Below the pieces are notes generated by a model. That model was not told the origin of the DNA. It was given only the letters and a program-made list of their open reading frames with translations, and did no database searches. A stretch of DNA of 9,849 nt from Syntrophaceae bacterium PtaB.Bin038. GTDB taxonomy: Bacteria; Desulfobacterota; Syntrophia; Syntrophales; UBA2192. Every line of letters starts with the position of its first letter. The stretch's first letter is position 1. Below, piece by piece: positions 1 to 5,479 of this stretch. The stretch lies in contig MVQS01000280.1 in NCBI GenBank assembly GCA_002067855.1, positions 1 through 9,849 of the forward strand, written 5' to 3'. The position numbers and the translations under genes are program-made.

Positions 1-510
1 CCGCTCGAGGGAGAAGATCTCCCGGTTCGTGAGGAAGGGGGTCCTGTCGAGGCCCGGGATGGGCGGGACCGTTGCCGAGGAGCCCGTTGCGATGACCCAG
101 GACGCCGCCGAACGGGGAAGCCCGTCGAGGCTCACGGTGTGCTCGTCGGCAAAGGCGGGGCTTCCGAACTCCACGCGGGCGCCCAGCCCGCAGAAGCGTT
201 CCGTCGAGTCGTGCCGCTGGATCGCGGCGATCACGGAGCGGATCCGGTCCGCGACCCGGGCAAAGTCGACGGGCGGCACGTCCGCCTCCGGGAGCCCGTA
301 GGCCTTCGCGTTCTTCATCTGGTGGTAGACCCTGGCCGTCTTGATCAGCGTCTTGCTCGGGACACAGCCGAAGTGGAGGCAGTCGCCGCCGAGTTTGCCC
401 TCCTTTTCGATCAGCAGGGTCTTCGCCCCGAGCCGGGCCGCCCCCGCCGCGACGGTAAGCCCCGCCGAGCCGCCGCCGATGATGCCGATGTCGAAGTCGT
501 ATGCAGGCAT
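1..510 (-). CDS. FAD-dependent pyridine nucleotide-disulfide oxidoreductase (Lpd/MerA-like), N-terminal part
   Basis: The first 170 residues of a class I flavoprotein disulfide reductase are visible; the gene continues past the left edge, where about 300 residues are expected. The FAD-binding fingerprint is IGIIGGGSAGLTVAAGAARLG (8-28), with Glu35 placed to bind the adenosine ribose. The redox-active disulfide is in GGDCLHFGCVPSKTL (41-55), Cys44 and Cys49, four residues apart as in dihydrolipoamide dehydrogenase, glutathione reductase and mercuric reductase. WVIATGSSATVPPIPG (138-153) is the usual second FAD contact. GGDCLHFGC differs from the GGTCLNVGC of classical Lpd, pointing to the broad group often labelled mercuric reductase-like or dihydrolipoyl dehydrogenase-like. 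The substrate cannot be told because the NAD and interface domains are missing. It has its own strong Shine-Dalgarno site and a 160-base gap upstream, so it is probably a separate unit from the PPP genes. Confidence 0.9.
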   Translation of the reverse strand, partial: MPAYDFDIGIIGGGSAGLTVAAGAARLGAKTLLIEKEGKLGGDCLHFGCVPSKTLIKTARVYHQMKNAKAYGLPEADVPPVDFARVADRIRSVIAAIQRHDSTERFCGLGARVEFGSPAFADEHTVSLDGLPRSAASWVIATGSSATVPPIPGLDRTPFLTNREIFSLER

Positions 511-515
511 GAATG

Positions 516-521
516 CCTCCT
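516..521 (-). promoter_or_regulatory. Shine-Dalgarno site of the flavoprotein gene
   Basis: The minus strand reads AGGAGG, five bases, then ATG at 510. It sets the start of the flavoprotein at MPAYDFDIGIIGGG. The first repeat unit of the palindromic element overlaps its outer base at 521. Confidence 0.8.
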
Positions 522-600
522 GGAATGTTGGAATGCCGGAATCATGGAGTGCAGCAAGATCGGAAGGATGGAGTCTTGGAATCGTGGAATGATGGGCAGT

Positions 601-627
601 GAAAAAGAATCATCTGGATCGATTCAC
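601..627 (-). terminator. Weak terminator-like hairpin after the DUF3047 gene
   Basis: On the minus strand GAATC (625-621) pairs with GATTC (611-607) across nine bases, followed directly by TTTTT (606-602). The stem has only five or six AT-rich pairs, so its strength is doubtful. It lies 44 bases after the stop of the last PPP-linked gene, a sensible place for an operon end, and it forms the core of the palindromic element at 521-661. Confidence 0.3.
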
Positions 628-633
628 ATTATA
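628..633 (-). promoter_or_regulatory. Candidate -10 box for the flavoprotein gene
   Basis: The minus strand contains a perfect TATAAT at 633-628, the best -10 match seen in the gaps of this GC-rich window. No good -35 hexamer lies 16-18 bases upstream; the sequence there is TGATGG or similar, made of repeat units. RNA would start near 621 and leave a leader of about 110 bases before the ATG at 510. An activator-dependent promoter or a chance match is equally possible. Confidence 0.3.
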
Positions 634-670
634 CCCAAGATTCCATCGTTCCATCACTCCACAACCCCCA

Positions 671-1384
671 TCATTTATAGACTTCGATAAACCCCACGTA
701 GGCGACCGACGCCTCCTTCGTGTTGTCCGAATCGTTCATGATCCCGATCGTCGCCCGGGCCGGCGGATCGGCCCCGAAGGCCCGGCGGTAGTCCTCGAGG
801 ACGTTTCGCTCCTCCACGATCCACCGGCCCAGGTTTCTCGCTCCCCTCTGCAGGACGATCATTTTCGCATCCGCCGCGTAGACGTTGGCCAGGATGCCCC
901 CTTCATCCTCCCGGTTGGCCCAGATGTAGTTGAGCGCGCTGTGGGGAGGGTATTCCCCGTAGAGCGCCTTGAGCAGGCCGTACTTGGCCCGCTCGATGAC
1001 CGATGCCTTTTCCGGGTCGTATTCGAACAGGACGTAGATTCGCAGCGGGTAATCGTCGCCCTCCCGCGTGCGGGCGTTGCCCTTTTTGTAGACGTTGTCC
1101 ACCCTCCACTTCCAGCGGAGACGGGGGTAATCGTACACGCTGTAAGGGCTGCGATACACGACGGCAGAGGCGGATGCCTGACTTTCCGCCCGCAGAACGG
1201 ACTCCTGCCCCAGGGTCTCGACCGTGTATCGCGTGTGTTCCCGAATCTTCGGGAACGTGACCGGGCGCCAGTTCGCCAGATCGTTGAACTCCTCGCGCAG
1301 GAAGACCGGCCCCTGCGCGGCCGCGGTCGCCGGCAGGAGTGCAGTCGCGATCATCAGCAGCAGGAGCGGCCCGAAGGGTCTCAT
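671..1384 (-). CDS. Exported DUF3047-family protein
   Basis: The 237-residue protein starts at the ATG overlapping the pgl stop. Residues 1-23 look like a Sec signal peptide: an Arg, the hydrophobic stretch LLLLMIATALLPATAAA, then a likely cleavage at AAA|Q. The mature part is compatible with a soluble beta-rich periplasmic or surface domain. I assign it to DUF3047 from memory of its features: the WKW motif (91-93), YVLFEYD (117-123), NYIWANR (152-158), NVYAADAKMIVL (167-178), WIVEERNVLEDYRRAFG (188-204) and IGIMNDSDNTKEASVAYVG (213-231). The NDSDNT run with several Asp residues could bind metal or sugar, but nothing proves that. No enzymatic function is known to me. Placement directly after pgl in a PPP operon is odd for an exported protein. 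A secreted carbohydrate-binding role is conceivable but is not shown. Confidence 0.8.
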   Translation of the reverse strand: MRPFGPLLLLMIATALLPATAAAQGPVFLREEFNDLANWRPVTFPKIREHTRYTVETLGQESVLRAESQASASAVVYRSPYSVYDYPRLRWKWRVDNVYKKGNARTREGDDYPLRIYVLFEYDPEKASVIERAKYGLLKALYGEYPPHSALNYIWANREDEGGILANVYAADAKMIVLQRGARNLGRWIVEERNVLEDYRRAFGADPPARATIGIMNDSDNTKEASVAYVGFIEVYK

Positions 1385-2139
1385 TACGGCGCCTCCCCGT
1401 TCCTCGGTGTCAGTAGCCTTGCGGCATCCCGATCCAGCATCCACCGGAGTTCGCCGCGCGCGGGCCGGATGGCCTGCGCGGGAAGCGTTTCGGGCCGGAA
1501 GGGCCCCTCAAGAACGTCGCGGACGGCGGCGGCCTTGCCCTTGCCCGATACGACGAAGGCGGCCAGCCGCGCGGCGTTGATCGCGGGCGGGGTCAGGGTG
1601 ATCCGCCATCCCTTGTGCGCATCCACGTACTGGGCCGACACCCGGCGCGACGATTCCCGGATCGCGGGGCTCCCGGGGAAGAGGGAGGCCGTGTGACCGT
1701 CTTCCCCCAGCCCGAGAAGGACCAGGTCAAAGGCGGGGCAGGGTTCCCCGCAGGGTCCGAAGAATTCGCGCAACAGCCCCTCGTACAGGGTTGCCGCCTC
1801 CACGGGGTCCATTTCGCCGCGCATCCGGTGGACGTTTTCCGGGGGGATGGGCACGTGATCGAGAAGCCGCTCGCGGGCGAGTCGGTAGTTGCTCTCCCCG
1901 TGCTCGGGGGGCACGCACCGCTCGTCCCCCCAGAACAGGTGCACCCGATCCCACGGGATCCCGGTTGTGAAGGGGGCCTTCGCCAGAAGGCTGTAGAACG
2001 CCTCCGGCGTCCTGCCGCCGCTGAGCGCCGCCGTGAACCGGCCACGCGCTGAGACCGCCCCGCTTGCCCTTTCGGTGAACAATGCGGCCGCCGCCCGGGC
2101 CAGATCCCCGGGGGAGGCGTGGATCTCGACGGTTGTCAT
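1384..2139 (-). CDS. pgl: 6-phosphogluconolactonase (DevB type)
   Basis: This enzyme hydrolyses 6-phosphogluconolactone to 6-phosphogluconate, the step between Zwf and Gnd. Its 251 residues are typical of the DevB/Pgl family, which is related to glucosamine-6-P isomerase. Motifs seen are LSGGRTP (39-45), the phosphate-binding and active-site stretch FWGDERCVPP (69-78) followed by SNY (83-85), LLGLGEDGHTASLFPG (141-156, with the expected catalytic His149), and VSGKGKA (197-203). The start lies six bases after the zwf stop. The stop codon TAA overlaps the ATG of the next gene as TAATG, so translation is probably coupled downstream. The gene order zwf-pgl and the intact motifs make glucosamine-6-P deaminase unlikely. 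Confidence 0.95.
   Translation of the reverse strand: MTTVEIHASPGDLARAAAALFTERASGAVSARGRFTAALSGGRTPEAFYSLLAKAPFTTGIPWDRVHLFWGDERCVPPEHGESNYRLARERLLDHVPIPPENVHRMRGEMDPVEAATLYEGLLREFFGPCGEPCPAFDLVLLGLGEDGHTASLFPGSPAIRESSRRVSAQYVDAHKGWRITLTPPAINAARLAAFVVSGKGKAAAVRDVLEGPFRPETLPAQAIRPARGELRWMLDRDAARLLTPRNGEAP
1392..1398 (-). promoter_or_regulatory. Shine-Dalgarno site of the DUF3047 gene inside pgl
   Basis: The minus strand reads GGGGAGG, seven bases, then the ATG at 1384, all within the last codons of pgl. It supports starting the exported protein at MRPFGPLLLL rather than at the in-frame ATG 20 codons upstream, whose first residues would hide the signal peptide. Confidence 0.75.
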
Positions 2140-2145
2140 GGCGCG

Positions 2146-3621
2146 TCACCCCCGGCCGCAGCTGTAGTGCCAGGCAGCCCCCTGCCGCTCCAGCAGGGCG
2201 CAGGCTGCGTCCGGCCCCCAGCTTCCGGCTCGATAGAGAGCGGGCGGCCGGGCCGCCGGGCTCTCCAGCGCCGCGATCAGCGGGTCGAGGATCGTCCACG
2301 CCCACTCGATCTCGTCGCGTCTCGCGAACAGCAATGCGTCGCCCTGGACGGCGTCCACGAGAAGCCTCTCGTAGGCGTCCGGGACGACGGACTCCCCGAA
2401 ACGCTCGCTGTAGCGGAATACCATGACGGCCGGCGCCGATCGCATGGACGTCCCCGGCACCTTGGTTTCGAACCCGAGGTGCACGCCCTCGTCGGGCGCG
2501 ATGCAGATGGTGATGTGGTTCGGAGAGAGGTCGCAGTTCTCCGGGAACAGCAGGTGGGGCACCGCCTTGAACTGCAGGTAGATCTCCGAGGCCCTCCGGG
2601 CGAGTCTCTTTCCCGTGCGAAGGTAGACGGGAACGCCCTGCCAGCGCCAGTTGTCGATATAGAGTTTCAGGGCCACGAATGTGGGGGTCCGCGAGCGTCG
2701 CGCCACATCGGCCTCATTCCGGTAGCCGCGGTATTGCCCCGTGACGCAGTCCTCGATTCTCGGGCAGCGCACGGCCTGGAGCACCTTGACCTTCTCGTCC
2801 CGCAGCGCGCGGGCGCTGTAGGCGGACGGCGGCTCCATCGTCATGAGCGTCAGGAGCTGCAGGAGGTGGTTCTGCACCATGTCGCGGACGACACCCGCGC
2901 GGTCGTAGTAGGCGCCTCGGGTCCCCACGCCGGCGTCCTCGGCCACCAGGATCTGCATGTGGTCGACGAAATTGCGGTTCCACAGGGGCTCGAAGACGGC
3001 GTTGGCGAACCGCAGGGTCAGGATGTTCTGGACCGTTTCCTTCCCGAGGTAGTGGTCGATCCGGAAGATCTGGCCCTCGGTGAACACGGCGTAAAGGTCG
3101 TCGTTGAGCCGCCGCGCGCTCTCGAGGTCCGTGCCGAAGGGTTTCTCGACGACGACGCGCCGCCATCCGTTGCCCCGGTTGAGTCCCGACCGGCCGAGCT
3201 GCCCGGCGATCACGGGAAAGAGTTGCGGCGGGGTCGCGAGGTAGAAGAGGACGTTGCCCCGGGTGCGGGCGGCCCTGCCGGGGGCGGCCAGATGGCGGGC
3301 CAGGGCCGCATAGGTTTCCCCGTCCTCGAAGCGGCCGCGGAGGTAGGTCACGCGCTTTGCGAAGCGCGGCCACCGGGCGCAGATTTCCTCGCCGCCGGGC
3401 TTGTGGCGCGAGTATGCCATAACGCCTTCGTAGAGGCGGTCGCGGAGGGCGCCGTCGCTCAGGTCCGTCAGGGCGAGGCCGGAGATGTCGGTGTCCGGGT
3501 GCAGGAGGCCTTCGCAGGAGAGGCTGTGCAGGGCCGGCACGAGCTTGCGGGCCGTCAGGTCGCCCGAGGCGCCGAAGATGACGATCGTGCAGGGATCCGC
3601 CGGGACTTTCGGTTCGCTCAT
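2146..3621 (-). CDS. zwf: Glucose-6-phosphate 1-dehydrogenase
   Basis: Zwf oxidises glucose 6-P to 6-phosphogluconolactone with NAD(P)+, the entry step of the oxidative PPP. The protein has 491 residues, the normal length. Visible motifs are the coenzyme fingerprint IFGASGDLTARKL (15-27), VVVEKPFG (156-163), the active-site signature RIDHYLGKE (187-195) with the substrate-binding His190 and Lys194, a further His in VQNHLLQLLTLMTMEPP (249-265, H252), LRTGKRL (334-340) and the C-terminal DAYERLLVDAVQGD (415-428). The ATG starts one base after the gnd stop, and pgl starts six bases after the zwf stop, so the three oxidative-branch enzymes are adjacent on one message. The Shine-Dalgarno site is weak, consistent with coupling to gnd translation. 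Cofactor preference cannot be settled by reading. No defect is seen. Confidence 0.97.
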   Translation of the reverse strand: MSEPKVPADPCTIVIFGASGDLTARKLVPALHSLSCEGLLHPDTDISGLALTDLSDGALRDRLYEGVMAYSRHKPGGEEICARWPRFAKRVTYLRGRFEDGETYAALARHLAAPGRAARTRGNVLFYLATPPQLFPVIAGQLGRSGLNRGNGWRRVVVEKPFGTDLESARRLNDDLYAVFTEGQIFRIDHYLGKETVQNILTLRFANAVFEPLWNRNFVDHMQILVAEDAGVGTRGAYYDRAGVVRDMVQNHLLQLLTLMTMEPPSAYSARALRDEKVKVLQAVRCPRIEDCVTGQYRGYRNEADVARRSRTPTFVALKLYIDNWRWQGVPVYLRTGKRLARRASEIYLQFKAVPHLLFPENCDLSPNHITICIAPDEGVHLGFETKVPGTSMRSAPAVMVFRYSERFGESVVPDAYERLLVDAVQGDALLFARRDEIEWAWTILDPLIAALESPAARPPALYRAGSWGPDAACALLERQGAAWHYSCGRG

Positions 3622-3622
3622 G

Positions 3623-4549
3623 TCATTCTCGGGGCGGCCTTTTTTTCTTCACGGGGTGCCCGCCGAACCTGTTCCGCATGGCGGCCAGCAGCTTCGCCGC
3701 GTAGCTCTCGTCCTGGCGGCTCACGAAGCGCATCATGAGCGCCAACGTGATGACCGGGGCGGGGACGTCCGCCTCGATCGCCTCGAAGACCGTCCAGCGG
3801 CCCTCGCCGGAGTCGGCAACCCACCCCTCGATCCCGTCCAGTTCGGGGTCTCCGGCGAGGCTTTCGGCGACCAGATCCAGGAGGCGGGAACGGATCACGC
3901 TTCCGGAGCTCCAGATTTCGGCCACCCGGTGCAGGTCGAGCTCGAACTCCTTCCGGGCCTGGAGGATTTCGAACCCTTCTGCGTAGGCCTGCATGAGGCC
4001 GTACTCGATGCCGTTGTGAACCATCTTGACGAAGTGGCCGGCCCCCGCCGGTCCCACGTGCCCCCAGCCCCTCCCCGGGGAGGGCGCCAGCGTCTCGAAA
4101 ACGGGACGCAGGCGCTCCACGACGGGGCTCTCGCCCCCCACCATGAGGCTGTAGCCTTCCTCGAGGCCGTGAATGCCTCCGCTGGTGCCCGCGTCGACGA
4201 AGTGGATCCCGCGCCTGGAGAGCGATTTCGCCCTCGCAACGGATTCGCGGAAGTTGGAGTTGCCCCCGTCGATGATCACGTCGCCCCGCGAGAGAGACTC
4301 CGCCAGGGCCCGGACCGCCGAAGCCGTCGCCTTGCCGGCGGGCACCATGACCCAGAGGTGTCGAGGCGTCGCCATCGCCTTCACCAGCCCGGCGATCGTC
4401 CGGGCTGCCCGGATCTGCGGGTGCTCCCCCGCAAGGGCCGGCGCGATTTCCGGGGAGCGGTCGTAGACGAACACGTCATGACCGCCCCCAGCGAGCCTTC
4501 GGGCGATGTTCGCCCCCATCCTTCCCAGCCCGATCACAGCGATTTCCAT
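3623..4549 (-). CDS. gnd: 6-phosphogluconate dehydrogenase, short (YqeC/GndA-like) type
   Basis: The enzyme oxidatively decarboxylates 6-phosphogluconate to ribulose 5-P, CO2 and reduced cofactor. Its 308 residues match the short class of about 300 residues rather than the long class of about 470. The Rossmann motif is GLGRMGANIARRL (7-19). IDGGNSNFRES (93-103) and DAGTSGGIHGLEEGYSLMVGG (119-139) form the substrate site. In GHFVKMVHNGIEYG (171-184), K175 and E182 keep the spacing of the catalytic Lys and Glu of the family. DSGEGRWTV (246-254) is typical of this class. After the second strand the sequence is VYDRS, and Asp30 there suggests preference for NAD over NADP, which is an inference. 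The stop codon is one base from the zwf start. The Shine-Dalgarno site is weak (TGGA). Codons 155-163 contain a 16-base perfect palindrome and are about two residues longer than expected. The tail is basic (KKKRPPRE). Confidence 0.95.
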   Translation of the reverse strand: MEIAVIGLGRMGANIARRLAGGGHDVFVYDRSPEIAPALAGEHPQIRAARTIAGLVKAMATPRHLWVMVPAGKATASAVRALAESLSRGDVIIDGGNSNFRESVARAKSLSRRGIHFVDAGTSGGIHGLEEGYSLMVGGESPVVERLRPVFETLAPSPGRGWGHVGPAGAGHFVKMVHNGIEYGLMQAYAEGFEILQARKEFELDLHRVAEIWSSGSVIRSRLLDLVAESLAGDPELDGIEGWVADSGEGRWTVFEAIEADVPAPVITLALMMRFVSRQDESYAAKLLAAMRNRFGGHPVKKKRPPRE

Positions 4550-4610
4550 ATTCGAATCCAGTTGCTTCGAGGCGGTCTCGCGCCATGTGAACGTGAAGGA
4601 AAGACGCTCA

Positions 4611-4686
4611 GAAGCCAGGAAGATCGGATCAGAAAAACAACCGGATCGTTTGGTCCGTTATCCGCGCTTCCGATCTTCTGCGCTTC
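4611..4686. repeat. Intergenic palindromic element between rpiA and gnd
   Basis: The arms 4611-4628 and 4669-4686 are inverted copies matching at 15 of 18 bases, both containing AAGATCGGA. They enclose a 40-base core (4629-4668) with GAAAAACAA at 4632-4640, GGATCG at 4643-4648 and TTATCC at 4658-4663. The right arm, read on the minus strand, holds two near copies of an AGATnGGAAGCGC unit. The core resembles that of the element at 521-661, and the 11-mer AAGATCGGAAG occurs in both gaps (556-566 on plus, 4667-4677 on minus). It looks like a member of a dispersed intergenic repeat family rather than a gene. Confidence 0.6.
4632..4659 (-). terminator. Weak terminator-like hairpin after rpiA
   Basis: On the minus strand AACGGA pairs with TCCGGTT (one bulged G) around a short loop, followed by GTTTTT. 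The stem is only about six pairs and includes a neighbouring C/A mismatch, so termination would be leaky at best. It coincides with the core of the palindromic element at 4611-4686, and the T-run belongs to that element's conserved A-rich core. It may set a boundary between tal-pgi-rpiA and gnd-zwf-pgl. Confidence 0.3.
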
Positions 4687-4693
4687 CATCTTT

Positions 4694-5428
4694 TCAGAAT
4701 TCCTTCCCGAAGTCGCTCGGCGAGACCCCTCCCTCGCCCCGCTTGATGTGGCGGACCCCCTTGGGGCCCGCGATGACCACGTCGGAGGCAAGACCCATGA
4801 AGAGCCCGTGCTCCACGATCCCGGCTCGGCCCTTGATCTTCTCGGCCAATAGGTGGGGCCTCTCGATGGGGCCGAAGTTGCATTCCAGGATCCAGTTGCC
4901 GCAGTCCGTGTGGTACGGGCTTCTGTCGGCGTTTCTGCGCAGCGAGACCTTGGACCCCAGGGATTCCAGGAACAGGGCCTGGGAGCGCCAGCCGAAGGGG
5001 ATCACCTCCACGGGGACACAGCGCTTTCTGCCCAGGACGGGCGTGAGCTTGGATTCGTCGATGACGATCACCTCGCGCCGGCTGGCCTGGGCGATGATCT
5101 TCTCCCGCAGCAGCGCCCCGCCGCCGCCCTTGATCATGTTGAGCTGGGGGTCCACCTCGTCGGCCCCGTCGATCGTGAGGTCGATGACGGGGATCTCGTC
5201 GAAGGCCCTGAGGGGCATGCCGCACCGCATGGCCTCCTCCTCCACCTGGTAGGAGCAGGGCACGCCGATGACGTCCTTCAACGAGCCCGCCTTGAGTTTT
5301 TCCGCCAGGATCGCCACGGCGTGGATCGCCGTGCTGCCGTGGCCGAGCCCGACGATCATCCCCGGCTGCACGAGGTCGGCGGCGTAGGCCGCCGCCTGCC
5401 TCTTGAGCTGAATCGTGTCGATCGTCAT
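4694..5428 (-). CDS. rpiA: Ribose-5-phosphate isomerase A
   Basis: RpiA interconverts ribulose 5-P and ribose 5-P in the cytoplasm, linking the oxidative and non-oxidative branches. The 244-residue length is close to the usual 220-240. Visible motifs are GLGHGST at 27-33 (normally GLGTGST, phosphate loop), DGADEVD at 87-93 and KGGGGALLREK at 100-110. By analogy with the E. coli enzyme (Asp81, Asp84, Lys94, Glu103) the catalytic set is D87, D90, K100 and E109, a constant offset of six. An AAGGAGGG Shine-Dalgarno site at 5433-5440 sits five to six bases before the ATG. It lies 51 bases after tal-pgi with no terminator between, so cotranscription is likely. The His in GLGHGST is a small departure from the commonest form. 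The assignment is secure. Confidence 0.96.
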   Translation of the reverse strand: MTIDTIQLKRQAAAYAADLVQPGMIVGLGHGSTAIHAVAILAEKLKAGSLKDVIGVPCSYQVEEEAMRCGMPLRAFDEIPVIDLTIDGADEVDPQLNMIKGGGGALLREKIIAQASRREVIVIDESKLTPVLGRKRCVPVEVIPFGWRSQALFLESLGSKVSLRRNADRSPYHTDCGNWILECNFGPIERPHLLAEKIKGRAGIVEHGLFMGLASDVVIAGPKGVRHIKRGEGGVSPSDFGKEF

Positions 5429-5479
5429 GGTTCCCTCCTTGTCTGTCGCCGGCGCGCCCCGGGCCGTGCCGGCCGTTCC

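Larger units (their letters stand above)
521..661. repeat. Period-8 tandem repeat forming a long imperfect palindrome
   Basis: From 521 to 596 the plus strand is built in exact 8-base register from about nine and a half units of consensus TGGAATNN. Clear units start at 521, 529, 537, 545, 569, 577 and 585; those at 553 and 561 are degenerate. The stretch 569-596 recurs inverted at 634-661, matching at 21 of 28 bases. All mismatches fall at the last three positions of each unit. The 37-base centre (597-633) holds GAAAAAGAA, GGATCG and TTAT. The period is not a multiple of three, so this is not coding repetition. Its left end touches the Shine-Dalgarno site of the flavoprotein gene. Confidence 0.85.

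Noticed and set aside
521..596. Possible CRISPR array in the regularly spaced repeats.
   Set aside because: The unit is only 8 bases with no unique spacers, and no cas genes are near.
139..690. Plus-strand frame whose end (about 510-690) gives WNAG, WNRGMMG and SFHHS-like residues, resembling annotated hypothetical proteins.
   Set aside because: The first part is antisense to the flavoprotein gene and the last part is a translation of the period-8 repeat. There is no Shine-Dalgarno site or independent coding signal.
1385..1444. Start of the DUF3047 protein 20 codons upstream at 1444.
   Set aside because: It would overlap pgl by 60 bases and put a polar stretch before the signal peptide. The ATG at 1384 has a better Shine-Dalgarno site and a TAATG coupling arrangement.
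556..4677. AGATCGGAAG in both repeat-bearing gaps equals the first bases of a common sequencing adapter.
   Set aside because: The sequence after those ten bases differs from the adapter in both places. Both sites lie deep inside a continuous, sensible gene series and not at a contig end. Repeat-family membership explains the match better.
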